A stretch of 64,000 nucleotides of DNA. Source: Paenibacillus sp. 37. Lineage in GTDB: Bacteria; Bacillota; Bacilli; Paenibacillales; Paenibacillaceae. Made by a program: the position numbers and the translations under genes. The notes below the pieces were generated by a model. That model worked only from the letters and a program-made list of their open reading frames with translations, was not told the origin of the DNA and did not search any database. Each line of letters starts with the position of its first letter. Position 1 is the stretch's first letter. This document shows positions 57,038 to 64,000 of the stretch, one piece after another. Where the stretch lies: positions 124,001-188,000 of the forward strand of contig NZ_CP043761.1 in NCBI RefSeq assembly GCF_008386395.1. The letters run 5' to 3'.

Positions 57038-57790
57038 ATGGGTAAACAATGGATGAAACCGTTTGGTGCAGTGCTGGTAGCAAGTACGTTGCTTGTAGGA
57101 GGAACCGCATGGGTTGCGCCAGGGAACTATGCTTATGCTGCAGAGGTTCAAGGGGTACAACAGAATGTGATTAACGTCGTGGGTAAAGGTGAGATTCAGG
57201 TGAAGCCTGATATTGCTTATCTGTCCATTGGTGTGAACAGTACTGCAGAGACAGCTGCATCTGCTCAAAAAGCGAATGCTGCCAAAGTTCAAAAGGTATC
57301 CAACTTGCTGAAGAATACGTGGAAGATCAGTGCAGACGACATTCAAACCAGTCAGTTCTCTGTACAACCCAATTATACGTATAGCGAAAAAGACGGACAA
57401 CAAATCAAAGGATACACAGCGCATCATACACTGACAGTCACGTATCGTCAGATGGACAAGATCGGCGAGCTGCTCGATGCTGCTTCAGGGGCGGGTGCCA
57501 ACAATATTGAGAACGTACGCTTTACTGTAGAAAATCCGGAAAGTTATGAATCACAAGTGATTGAGAAAGCTGTTGCCAATGCAGATGTGAAAGCTGGCGC
57601 CATTGCAAAAGCAGTTAAACGTCAACTTGGTGCTGTTCTTTCCGTGAGCCAAGGTGATGCTAATGTGCCTGTATTCTATGCAAGCGAGGCGTTGATGTCC
57701 AAAGCACAAGATACAGCAGGTGGTACGGAGATTGAAACAGGCCAGGTTAAAGTAAGTACAATCCTGAATATCACGTATGAAATGAAATAA
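57038..57790 (+). CDS. Secreted SIMPL-domain (DUF541) protein
   Basis: Exported protein of 250 aa. A signal peptide (GAVLVASTLLVGGTAWVAPGN, cleavage after AYA at about residue 35) is followed by the SIMPL domain: VINVVGKGEIQVKPDIAYLSIGV, KVSNLLKNTWKISADDIQTSQFSVQPNYTY and the C-terminal KVSTILNITYEMK. The domain is common in envelope proteins, but its function is unclear. I take ATG 57038, eight bases after AAGGAGG; the open frame extends upstream over the HPr terminator without support. Confidence 0.88.
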   Translation: MGKQWMKPFGAVLVASTLLVGGTAWVAPGNYAYAAEVQGVQQNVINVVGKGEIQVKPDIAYLSIGVNSTAETAASAQKANAAKVQKVSNLLKNTWKISADDIQTSQFSVQPNYTYSEKDGQQIKGYTAHHTLTVTYRQMDKIGELLDAASGAGANNIENVRFTVENPESYESQVIEKAVANADVKAGAIAKAVKRQLGAVLSVSQGDANVPVFYASEALMSKAQDTAGGTEIETGQVKVSTILNITYEMK

Positions 57791-58176
57791 AAGATCGAAT
57801 TAAGGACTGTAAGCTCAAGTAACCTTCTCAAGTGTCATTTGAAGAGTACAACGAAATAATGACAAAGACTTTGTCCTGTGGACAGAGTCTTTTTTTGTTG
57901 GAAAAGCAAACTTTGATGAAGTTAGATAGGAGGATACCTTTTTGAAGCAACATGAAATGCTGTATATTGGTATCTTTTTTGTATAGTTGTTCGTGACAAA
58001 AAGGTCATAACCCATTATATTTTCCGCCTGATATTCATCAACATTGTAACTCGAGCTGTAAACCTTTCCGAAATTGGGTTAATTATAATAGAGAGGTGAG
58101 CGTATGAGATATGCGATCAGGTCAGGATTACATACGCAATGATCCCTAATTGTGAATTCAGAGAGGAGTTTTATAT
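57791..58176 (+). other. Spacer before the copper-amine-oxidase-like protein gene
   Basis: A 386-base gap with the DUF541 terminator and a perfect TATAAT at 58084-58089 without a good -35 (AACCTT region). This is probably the promoter of the next gene. No other element is seen. Confidence 0.55.
57864..57896 (+). terminator. Terminator of the DUF541 gene
   Basis: AAAGACTTTGTCC (57864-57876) pairs with GGACAGAGTCTTT (57880-57892) with one mismatch, followed by seven Ts. Confidence 0.93.
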
Positions 58177-59274
58177 ATGACATCATGGAAAAAATGGACA
58201 AGTGCGTTGCTTGCAGCAGGAATTATTGTAGGTAGTGGTTCGGTATGGCAGGACAGTTCGGTTCAGGCAGCATCGGTATCCTCTAAAGTGACAACCCCGG
58301 CTGAGGTAACTCTGAAATCGGGTGGAAAAACACTGACTCAAAAAGGGCTTCTTCAAGGTGGATCGACATGGGTCTCTCTTACGGCAGTAAAAGATGTAGC
58401 GGGTGGAACGCTGAAATATGATGCGAAAACCAAGTCATATACGGTAACAGCAGCCAACAATGCGATGACCGTTAGCCTGATTGATGGACAACCAAACGTG
58501 TACATTAACGGTTATTACCCTCAGGTGGAAGCAAAATTGATTCAGGGTCGATTATATATTCCATTCTCAGCAATGAGAGATTATCTGGGTGTACAGGGGA
58601 ATTGGGATGGCAAAACCAAAACGTTGACACTCAGCAAGGTGAAACAAAATAACGTTAAAATTAAAGCGGCAACAGTTAATGTCACTGTAAAAAATGCTGA
58701 AGTCGATGTTCAATATCCGCAAGTGAGTGGACTTGCCAGCAAAGAAGCTGAAGCGGCAATCAACAAAGTGCTGAAAGACGAAGTGGATGCTTATGTAGCT
58801 GACTTCAAGAAACAGACATCTGAATTCGGCGGTGCAACAGCCAACCGTCCATATGCATTTGAGAGCTCTTATGTAGTGACGTACAACGAAAAAGGCGTGC
58901 TGGGACTCATTACACAACGATACGAAGATTATGCTGGCGCTCATGGTATGACAACCCGTACGGGCCACACCTTTGCACTGGACACAGGCAAGGAGCTTAC
59001 GTTAGATGATGTGCTGCAAAACAACAAAACTATGCGTGAGACGTTGGGTAAAAAAGTCGGCGAACAGCTGAAAGCTCGCGGTGGATACCTGGAAGGTTAT
59101 AAAGGGTTGAATAAAGATCAGGATTTCTATGTGACACCAACGGGTGTGGTCGTGTTCTTCCAGTTGTATGAGTATACGGCGTACGCAGAGGGATTCCCTG
59201 AAATGCCATTTACGTATAAAGAACTTCTCCCTAAAGGAACTGAACCTTTCAGTAATGTATCTGGAACCAAATAA
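58177..59274 (+). CDS. Secreted protein: copper-amine-oxidase-like N domain plus DUF4163/DUF3298
   Basis: Exported protein of 365 aa. Signal peptide to about residue 32 (ALLAAGIIVGSGSVW, VQA-AS cleavage). Residues ~40-155 resemble the copper amine oxidase N-terminal domain, widely used by Paenibacillus as a wall or surface module (GSTWVSLTAVKDVAGG, GRLYIPFSAMRDYLG). Residues ~170-360 match the DUF4163/DUF3298 pair also found in the anti-sigma factor RsiV and the deacetylase PdaC (SSYVVTYNEKGVLGLITQRYEDYAGAHGMT, FALDTGKELTLDDVL). In those proteins it binds wall-related ligands. GAGAGGAG precedes the ATG. Its role is unknown, perhaps peptidoglycan or lysozyme sensing. Confidence 0.82.
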   Translation: MTSWKKWTSALLAAGIIVGSGSVWQDSSVQAASVSSKVTTPAEVTLKSGGKTLTQKGLLQGGSTWVSLTAVKDVAGGTLKYDAKTKSYTVTAANNAMTVSLIDGQPNVYINGYYPQVEAKLIQGRLYIPFSAMRDYLGVQGNWDGKTKTLTLSKVKQNNVKIKAATVNVTVKNAEVDVQYPQVSGLASKEAEAAINKVLKDEVDAYVADFKKQTSEFGGATANRPYAFESSYVVTYNEKGVLGLITQRYEDYAGAHGMTTRTGHTFALDTGKELTLDDVLQNNKTMRETLGKKVGEQLKARGGYLEGYKGLNKDQDFYVTPTGVVVFFQLYEYTAYAEGFPEMPFTYKELLPKGTEPFSNVSGTK

Positions 59275-59323
59275 AGAAATCATTATTATGCACTCTTAAG
59301 TTATCTTTCTTATAAAATGAAAA

Positions 59324-59359
59324 AATAAGCCCTCATCATAATCATGATGAGGGCTTATT
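59324..59359 (-). terminator. Terminator shared by clpP (reverse) and the forward gene
   Basis: AATAAGCCCTCATCAT (59324-59339) pairs perfectly with ATGATGAGGGCTTATT (59344-59359). The T run lies on the reverse strand, so it mainly serves clpP. Forward transcripts also meet the hairpin. Confidence 0.9.
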
Positions 59360-59438
59360 CCCGTATAGACAACACAATGGGGTGTTGCTGACGTTAGGTG
59401 TTGATATGTTAACTCGTAGACCGGGGTCTACATAACAC

Positions 59439-60035
59439 TTAAATGCCTTGGGAACCTACGTTTTCGATAACTTTATCAATGATACCGTAATCGGCGGCTT
59501 CAGCAGCACTCATGAAGTAGTCACGATCTGTATCTTTCTCAATCCGCTCAAGCGGTTGACCTGAACGCTCAGAGATGATGCGGTTCAAGGTATCACGCAT
59601 TTTCAGGATGCGGCGAGCACGGATTTCGATGTCGGAAGCTTGACCTTGTGCACCACCAAGTGGTTGGTGAATCATAATTTCACTGTTTGGTAATGCAAAA
59701 CGTTTACCTTTTGCACCGGCATTCAGCAAGAATGCACCCATGGAAGCCGCCATACCTACACAGATGGTAGATACATCCGGTTTGATGAACTGCATTGTAT
59801 CGTAAATCGCCATACCGGCTGTAATCGATCCGCCTGGGCTGTTGATGTATAAGTGAATGTCTTTCTCCGGATCTTCCGCAGCCAGGAACAACATCTGTGC
59901 CATAATGGCATTAGCCACTACGTCATTAACATCGCTACCAAGGAAAATAATACGATCCTTCAGCAATCTGGAGTAGATGTCGTAGGCGCGCTCACCCCGG
60001 TTGCTCTGTTCAACGACCATTGGAATAAAACTCAC
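59439..60035 (-). CDS. clpP: ATP-dependent Clp protease proteolytic subunit
   Basis: Tetradecameric serine protease that works with ClpC/ClpX for protein quality control. The triad is Ser98 ([10 protein letters not shown]), His123 (MIHQPLGG) and Asp172 (DTDRDYFMS), in the exact spacing of B. subtilis ClpP. Length 198 aa is normal. The start is GTG with AAGGAGG eight bases upstream on the reverse strand. A CtsR box and a good promoter lie upstream. Divergent orientation relative to cggR separates it from the glycolysis operon. Confidence 0.97.
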   Translation of the reverse strand: MSFIPMVVEQSNRGERAYDIYSRLLKDRIIFLGSDVNDVVANAIMAQMLFLAAEDPEKDIHLYINSPGGSITAGMAIYDTMQFIKPDVSTICVGMAASMGAFLLNAGAKGKRFALPNSEIMIHQPLGGAQGQASDIEIRARRILKMRDTLNRIISERSGQPLERIEKDTDRDYFMSAAEAADYGIIDKVIENVGSQGI

Positions 60036-60102
60036 GTGAAAAACCTCCTTGGAATGTAAATGTTATTGGTGTTTATACTTAAACTGTTACCGTATTACCC
60101 AC

Positions 60103-60131
60103 ATAATAAACAATTCCAAACAAAAAGTCAA
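60103..60131 (-). promoter_or_regulatory. SigA promoter of clpP
   Basis: On the reverse strand TTGACT (-35, forward 60126-60131), 17 bases, TATTAT (-10, forward 60103-60108). The -35 lies inside the CtsR box. Confidence 0.8.
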
Positions 60132-60142
60132 AGAAAGTCAAA
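60126..60142 (-). promoter_or_regulatory. CtsR operator of clpP
   Basis: Forward strand AGTCAAAGAAAGTCAAA matches the CtsR consensus RGTCAAANANRGTCAAA perfectly. It overlaps the -35 and predicts heat-shock derepression of clpP. Confidence 0.9.
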
Positions 60143-60151
60143 CTAACTTGC

Positions 60152-60176
60152 AAAAAAAAGAAACCTTTCCGGTTTC
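60152..60176 (-). terminator. Terminator of tRNA-Arg
   Basis: On the reverse strand GAAACC, GGAAA loop, GGTTTC, then eight Ts. It lies upstream of the clpP promoter and separates the two units. Confidence 0.88.
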
Positions 60177-60211
60177 ATTGGTTAAATGGGTTATGAGCTG
60201 TTAAATAAAAA

Positions 60212-60286
60212 TGGCGCGCCCGCCAAGAATCGAACTTGGATCTCAGGCTTCGGAGGCCTACGTCATATCCATTGGACCACGGGCGC
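60212..60286 (-). tRNA. tRNA-Arg (CCG)
   Basis: 75 nt with encoded CCA. Acceptor GCGCCCG/CGGGCGC, anticodon loop CTCCGAA, T arm GTTCGATTC. Single gene with its own promoter and terminator. Confidence 0.96.
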
Positions 60287-60308
60287 ACATTATGTGACAG
60301 CAATAATG

Positions 60309-60337
60309 ATTATAGCTCATGAAATATTTAATTGCAA
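60309..60337 (-). promoter_or_regulatory. Promoter of tRNA-Arg
   Basis: On the reverse strand TTGCAA (forward 60332-60337), 17 bases, TATAAT (forward 60309-60314). Near consensus. Confidence 0.85.
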
Positions 60338-60599
60338 GCAGTTCGTTGTGGTATTGGTTTGGATTAACCTAAAAATGATCATGATGAAGAAGAGTGGATA
60401 AAGAGTACATTTAAGTAAATGCTATTAGAGGTTTTGGACATGCCGTATGAAATGTGATTCTGAGCGATATGTAGATTGAATTCATTCGTTTCTTCTATAT
60501 ATGGTATGCGTGAGCTAGTCCTAGATCATGGAAGTCTAGGATTGTGAAAATAGGCGCGTACAAACGCTGAATGCGTGTCGAAATAACACGTTGAAACAC

Positions 60600-60628
60600 T
60601 TGCATGTCACGTCAGTTTTAGGTAGAAT
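60600..60628 (+). promoter_or_regulatory. SigA promoter of the cggR-gapA operon
   Basis: TTGCAT (60600-60605), 17 bases, TAGAAT (60623-60628). The operator follows directly. Confidence 0.78.
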
Positions 60629-60632
60629 AGAC

Positions 60633-60660
60633 GTGGGACTTAAAAAGTTAACCCGGGACG
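60633..60660 (+). promoter_or_regulatory. CggR operator
   Basis: GTGGGAC (60633-60639) and CGGGACGTTTT (from 60654) give two GGGAC repeats exactly 20 bases apart, as in the B. subtilis cggR-gapA operator. It lies just downstream of the promoter, fitting a roadblock-type repressor. Confidence 0.75.
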
Positions 60661-60712
60661 TTTTAGGGCCACGAAAGAGAGCTTAGAACGAGAACTTGCG
60701 GGAGTGGAAAGC

Positions 60713-61738
60713 ATGCGAACGATTTTAGAAGTACAAAAGCAGCTTCTGCCTGATCTCATGGATATCTTGAAAAAGAGGTATACGATTCTGCAACAGATCA
60801 TGTTATCGGATGTGATCGGACGGAGAACGTTAGCTAATTCCATGCAGATGACCGAGCGGGTTCTGAGGGCTGAGACCGATCTGTTAAAGGCTCAGGGACT
60901 TATTGAAATTGACAGTGCAGGAATGAAGATCAGCGAGGCAGGGTATGATTTGCTGCAGCAGTTAGAGCCCGTAGCCAAAGAGTTGTTTGGATTATCCGAG
61001 CTGGAAGAGCGCATCAAGCAAGCCTACGGTCTGCAAAAGGTAGTTGTGGTTCCTGGTGATTCGGATATTTCTCCATTTGCCAAAAGGGAACTGGGCAGAG
61101 CCGGAGCGAAGGCTCTCGGCAATATCATGAGTGATAACGACGTTGTCGCCGTTACTGGCGGTTCAACAACGGCCGAAGTTGCAGAACAACTAAATCCGCC
61201 AACATCGCTTAAAGGTGTCTGGTTCGTACCGGCACGCGGTGGACTTGGAGAAAGCCTTGAAATTCAGGCAAATACGATTGCATCTACAATGGCAAAGCGG
61301 GTAGGGGCGCAATACAAACTCCTGCATGTACCGGATTTGCTTAGTGATCATGCCTATGAATCATTAATCCAGGACCCTAGTGTTCAGGAGATTCTGCAGC
61401 TGATTCGGAAATCGCGGATTGTTATTCATGGAATTGGTGATGCCGTGGAGATGGCGACAAGACGTAAACTTGCGACGGAGATTATAGATGAACTTCAGGA
61501 GCAAGGTGCCGTATCTGAATCTTTCGGTTATTACTTTAACGATCAGGGTAAGGTGGTACATACCATGCTTACACTGGGTATGCGACTTCAGGATATTGAA
61601 CGAACCGATGTTGTGATTGGAATCGCAGGTGGCAAAAGCAAAGCTGCTGCTATACATTCTGTGTTGCGATTTGGTCAGGAAGATATTCTGATTATTGATG
61701 AGGCTGCTGCCGAAGTCATCGTTGCTGAAATGGAATAA
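60713..61738 (+). CDS. cggR: Central glycolytic genes regulator CggR
   Basis: SorC/DeoR-family repressor of the gapA operon, relieved by fructose-1,6-bisphosphate. N-terminal HTH (residues ~15-75: LKKRYTILQQIMLSDVIGRRTLANSMQMTERVL), then the sugar-phosphate-binding domain with VAVTGGSTTAEVAEQL, VPARGGLGES, and VIGIAGGKSKAAAIHSVL. I take ATG 60713; the GTG at 60704 is within the GGGAGTGG ribosome site. The 341-aa length equals B. subtilis CggR (340). gapA follows after 106 bases, and the operator at 60633 indicates autoregulation. Confidence 0.96.
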   Translation: MRTILEVQKQLLPDLMDILKKRYTILQQIMLSDVIGRRTLANSMQMTERVLRAETDLLKAQGLIEIDSAGMKISEAGYDLLQQLEPVAKELFGLSELEERIKQAYGLQKVVVVPGDSDISPFAKRELGRAGAKALGNIMSDNDVVAVTGGSTTAEVAEQLNPPTSLKGVWFVPARGGLGESLEIQANTIASTMAKRVGAQYKLLHVPDLLSDHAYESLIQDPSVQEILQLIRKSRIVIHGIGDAVEMATRRKLATEIIDELQEQGAVSESFGYYFNDQGKVVHTMLTLGMRLQDIERTDVVIGIAGGKSKAAAIHSVLRFGQEDILIIDEAAAEVIVAEME

Positions 61739-61771
61739 GGTTTTACTTTGCATCACAACTATTGTTGTCTT

Positions 61772-61787
61772 GACGGACTTCACCGTC
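61772..61787 (+). other. Hairpin between cggR and gapA
   Basis: GACGG (61772-61776), loop ACTTCA, CCGTC (61783-61787). In B. subtilis the cggR-gapA mRNA is cleaved in this region and the gapA part is stabilised. This hairpin is in the right place for such processing, but that is inference. Confidence 0.5.
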
Positions 61788-61844
61788 TGTCTTGAATATA
61801 TAAGTTTCATAAAAAATTAATCAAAACTTGGGAGGAACTTACTC

Positions 61845-62852
61845 ATGATTAAAGTAGGTATTAACGGTTTTGGACGTATCGGACGCTTGGCATTCCGCCG
61901 TATTCAAAATGTAGCAGGCATCGAGGTAGTAGCAATCAACGACTTGACTGACGCTAAAATGCTCGCTCATTTGCTCAAATATGATACAACTCAAGGTCGT
62001 TTCGATGGCGATGTTGAAGTACACGATGGCTTCTTCAAAGTGAACGGCAAAGAAGTTAAAGTATTGGCTAACCGTAACCCGGAAGAACTTCCTTGGGGCG
62101 ACCTGGGCGTAGATATCGTTCTGGAATGTACTGGTTTCTTCACAACGAAAGAAGCAGCTGAGAAACACTTGAAAGGTGGAGCTAAGAAAGTTGTTATCTC
62201 CGCACCAGCTACTGGCGACATGAAAACCATCGTTTACAACGTAAACCATGAAATCCTCGACGGTACTGAAACTGTAATCTCTGGCGCATCTTGCACAACA
62301 AACTGCCTGGCACCTATGGCAAAAACACTGCAAGACAAATTCGGAATCGTTCAAGGTTTGATGACTACAATTCACGCTTACACTGGCGACCAAAACACGT
62401 TGGATGCTCCACACCCTAAAGGTGACTTCCGTCGTGCTCGCGCAGCAGCTGAAAACATCATCCCTAACACAACTGGTGCTGCTAAAGCAATCGGTCTGGT
62501 AATCCCAGAACTGCAAGGCATCCTTGATGGTGCAGCTCAACGTGTACCAGTAGCTACTGGTTCCCTGACTGAGCTCGTAACTGTTCTGAACAAAAAAGTA
62601 ACTGCTGAAGAAGTTAACGCAGCTATGCAAGAAGCTTCCGATCCAGAAACTTTCGGATACACAGAAGACGAAATCGTATCTTCCGATATCCAAGGAATCA
62701 CTTTCGGTTCCCTGTTTGATGCAACTCAAACTAAAGTTCTGACTGTTGGCGACCAACAATTGGTTAAAACTGTAGCTTGGTATGACAATGAAATGTCCTA
62801 CACTGCACAATTGGTTCGCACTTTGGAGCACTTTGCAAAAATGATTAAGTAA
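61845..62852 (+). CDS. gapA: Glyceraldehyde-3-phosphate dehydrogenase (glycolytic, NAD type)
   Basis: Oxidises glyceraldehyde-3-phosphate to 1,3-bisphosphoglycerate. [16 protein letters not shown] binds NAD, and Asp33 (AINDLTD) indicates NAD rather than NADP preference. Catalytic Cys150 (SGASCTTNC) and His177 (TIHAYTGDQ) are present. Length 335 aa is normal. GGGAGGAAC precedes the ATG. Codon use is highly biased, as in abundant proteins. It is the second gene of the cggR-gapA-pgk unit and should be the glycolytic rather than the gluconeogenic isozyme because of its link with cggR. Confidence 0.98.
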   Translation: MIKVGINGFGRIGRLAFRRIQNVAGIEVVAINDLTDAKMLAHLLKYDTTQGRFDGDVEVHDGFFKVNGKEVKVLANRNPEELPWGDLGVDIVLECTGFFTTKEAAEKHLKGGAKKVVISAPATGDMKTIVYNVNHEILDGTETVISGASCTTNCLAPMAKTLQDKFGIVQGLMTTIHAYTGDQNTLDAPHPKGDFRRARAAAENIIPNTTGAAKAIGLVIPELQGILDGAAQRVPVATGSLTELVTVLNKKVTAEEVNAAMQEASDPETFGYTEDEIVSSDIQGITFGSLFDATQTKVLTVGDQQLVKTVAWYDNEMSYTAQLVRTLEHFAKMIK

Positions 62853-62867
62853 TATCTGCAATAACAT

Positions 62868-62901
62868 AGAGCGGAAACAGATGCTATATTGTTTCCGCTC
62901 T
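62868..62901 (+). terminator. Hairpin between gapA and pgk
   Basis: AGAGCGGAAAC (62868-62878) pairs perfectly with GTTTCCGCTCT (62891-62901), followed by TTATATA rather than a clean T run. It may be a partial terminator that lowers pgk relative to gapA, or protect the gapA mRNA. Confidence 0.7.
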
Positions 62902-63003
62902 TTATATATCTACATTTTGCAAATTTCTCAAAAACACCAGGATTGACAAGGGATTTTAGCTCTTGATTGGTCCACCAAATACATGGGTGCGGAGGAAATA
63001 CAG

Positions 63004-64000
63004 ATGAACAAAAAAAGTGTACGCGATATCGAATTGACAGGAAAACGGGCTTTTGTCCGTGTAGATTTCAATGTGCCGCTCGAAGATGGTAAAATTACAG
63101 ATGACAAACGTATTCGTGCGACGCTTCCTACAATCAACTTCTTGATTGAAAAAGGCGCTAAAGTCATTTTGGCAAGCCACATGGGTCGTCCTAACGGCGA
63201 AGTGGTTGAATCTTTGCGTTTGACTCCAGCAGCTGAGCGTTTGTCTGAATTGCTTGGTAAAACAGTTGTTAAAGCTGACGGTTCTGTTGGTGGCGCTGTT
63301 AAAGCTCAAATCGCTGAACTGAACAACGGCGACGTATTGTTGCTTGAAAACGTTCGTTTCCACGCAGGCGAAGAGAAAAACGATCCGGAACTGGCAAAAC
63401 AATTTGCTGAACTGGCTGACGTTTTCGTTAATGATGCGTTTGGCGCGGCTCACAGAGCACACGCTTCGACTGAAGGAATCGCTCACTTGCTTCCAGCAGT
63501 GTCCGGTTTGTTGATGGAGAAAGAACTTGAAGTGTTGGGTAAAGCAATCTCCAACCCTGAGCGTCCTTTCACAGCTATCATTGGTGGATCCAAAGTTAAA
63601 GACAAAATCGATGTAATCGACAACCTGCTGAACATTGCAGACAACGTGATCATCGGTGGCGGTCTGACTTACACGTTCTTCAAGGCACAAGGACATGAAA
63701 TTGGACAATCCTTGCTGGATGATTCCAAACTTGATGTTGCGCTCGGTTTCATCGAAAAAGCGAAAAAACTGGGTAAAAACTTCTACCTGCCGGTAGATAT
63801 CGTAGTGTCTGACGATTTCAGTGCGAAAGCAAACACACAAATCGTTGACATCGATGGTATCCCAGCAGATTGGGAAGGTATCGACATCGGTCCTAAAACA
63901 CGTGAGATCTATGCTGATGTAATCAAAAACTCCAAATTGGTTGTGTGGAACGGACCAATGGGCGTATTTGAAATTGAGCCATTCTCCCACGGTACTCGTG
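63004..64000 (+). CDS. pgk: Phosphoglycerate kinase, N-terminal part (3' truncated by window edge)
   Basis: Transfers phosphate from 1,3-bisphosphoglycerate to ADP in glycolysis. The first ~332 residues are present: [24 protein letters not shown] is the PGK signature, followed by [44 protein letters not shown] and [15 protein letters not shown]. The nucleotide-binding [13 protein letters not shown] sequence ([17 protein letters not shown]) is reached just before the window ends. GGAGGA lies seven bases before the ATG. It completes cggR-gapA-pgk; tpiA, pgm and eno would be expected next. Confidence 0.97.
   Translation, partial: MNKKSVRDIELTGKRAFVRVDFNVPLEDGKITDDKRIRATLPTINFLIEKGAKVILASHMGRPNGEVVESLRLTPAAERLSELLGKTVVKADGSVGGAVKAQIAELNNGDVLLLENVRFHAGEEKNDPELAKQFAELADVFVNDAFGAAHRAHASTEGIAHLLPAVSGLLMEKELEVLGKAISNPERPFTAIIGGSKVKDKIDVIDNLLNIADNVIIGGGLTYTFFKAQGHEIGQSLLDDSKLDVALGFIEKAKKLGKNFYLPVDIVVSDDFSAKANTQIVDIDGIPADWEGIDIGPKTREIYADVIKNSKLVVWNGPMGVFEIEPFSHGTR

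Larger units (their letters stand above)
60287..60712. other. Divergent spacer between tRNA-Arg and cggR
   Basis: A 426-base gap with the tRNA-Arg promoter (left) and the cggR promoter and operator (right). A single TGTCGAA near 60576 matches the Spo0A box core but is isolated. Confidence 0.6.

Noticed and set aside
60574..60582. Spo0A box (TGTCGAA) before cggR
   Set aside because: A single seven-base match without a second box or known control of cggR by Spo0A.
62956..63990. 344-codon reverse frame over pgk
   Set aside because: pgk is certain on the forward strand. The reverse frame is Phe/Cys/Val-rich noise from its biased codons. The same holds for the long reverse frame over gapA.

Overview
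The window is a chromosomal segment of a low-to-mid GC, spore-forming Firmicute, almost certainly Paenibacillus or a close relative. The supporting signs are the 16S sequence, Spo0F and BofA, the HPr-kinase/HPr system, strong AGGAGG ribosome sites with many GTG and TTG starts, and Bacillus-type gene neighbourhoods. I see no prophage, insertion sequence, CRISPR array, toxin-antitoxin module or defence island. Most of the window is core genome.

Layout. (1) 1-11.8 kb: 3' end of argS, a reverse-strand S8 protease, then rpoE, pyrG, spo0F, fbaA, murAB, rho, a radical SAM protein and rpmE. This follows the B. subtilis order except for the radical SAM gene and the absence of ywjH and glpX. (2) 11.8-22.1 kb: SRP RNA, dnaX, ybaB, recR, yaaL, bofA, then an rRNA operon with tandem promoters and the order 16S-5S-tRNA-Ile-tRNA-Ala-23S, followed by eight tRNAs. 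The 5S gene lies between 16S and 23S, and none follows 23S. (3) 22.2-37.6 kb: a PucR-type regulator, an MsmX/UgpC-type ABC ATPase, hprK-lgt-ppaX-yvoF, and the histidine operon hisZGDBHAF-hisIE-hisJ followed by a prs gene. (4) 37.6-47.6 kb: an accessory carbohydrate locus with a membrane-anchored AraC regulator, an ABC importer without its own ATPase, a TIM-barrel isomerase/epimerase-like protein and a large protein I do not recognise, preceded by a near-perfect CcpA (cre) site; then a small lipoprotein. (5) 48-59.3 kb: a TPR protein, trxB, an AI-2E-family permease, glcK, rapZ, yvcK, whiA, an HPr gene at the place where B. subtilis has crh, and two secreted proteins. (6) 59.4-64 kb: reverse-strand clpP with a CtsR box and tRNA-Arg, then cggR-gapA-pgk with a CggR-type operator. 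pgk runs off the window.

How the genes connect. Carbon control is the main theme. HprK phosphorylates Ser46 of HPr; P-Ser-HPr activates CcpA; the sugar importer carries a cre site and probably borrows the MsmX-type ATPase. GlcK feeds glycolysis, whose genes fbaA, gapA and pgk are here, with CggR sensing its intermediates. PpaX removes pyrophosphate made when HprK dephosphorylates HPr by phosphorolysis. prs supplies PRPP to HisG. Sporulation is represented by Spo0F, with a well-formed SigH-type promoter, and BofA.

The most notable observations are the rRNA gene order with separate precursor stems for 16S and 23S, the unrecognised importer-linked protein, the radical SAM gene between rho and rpmE, HPr with His15 at the crh locus, and a two-state hairpin in the pyrG leader. 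All functions are read from sequence by eye; no database search was run.
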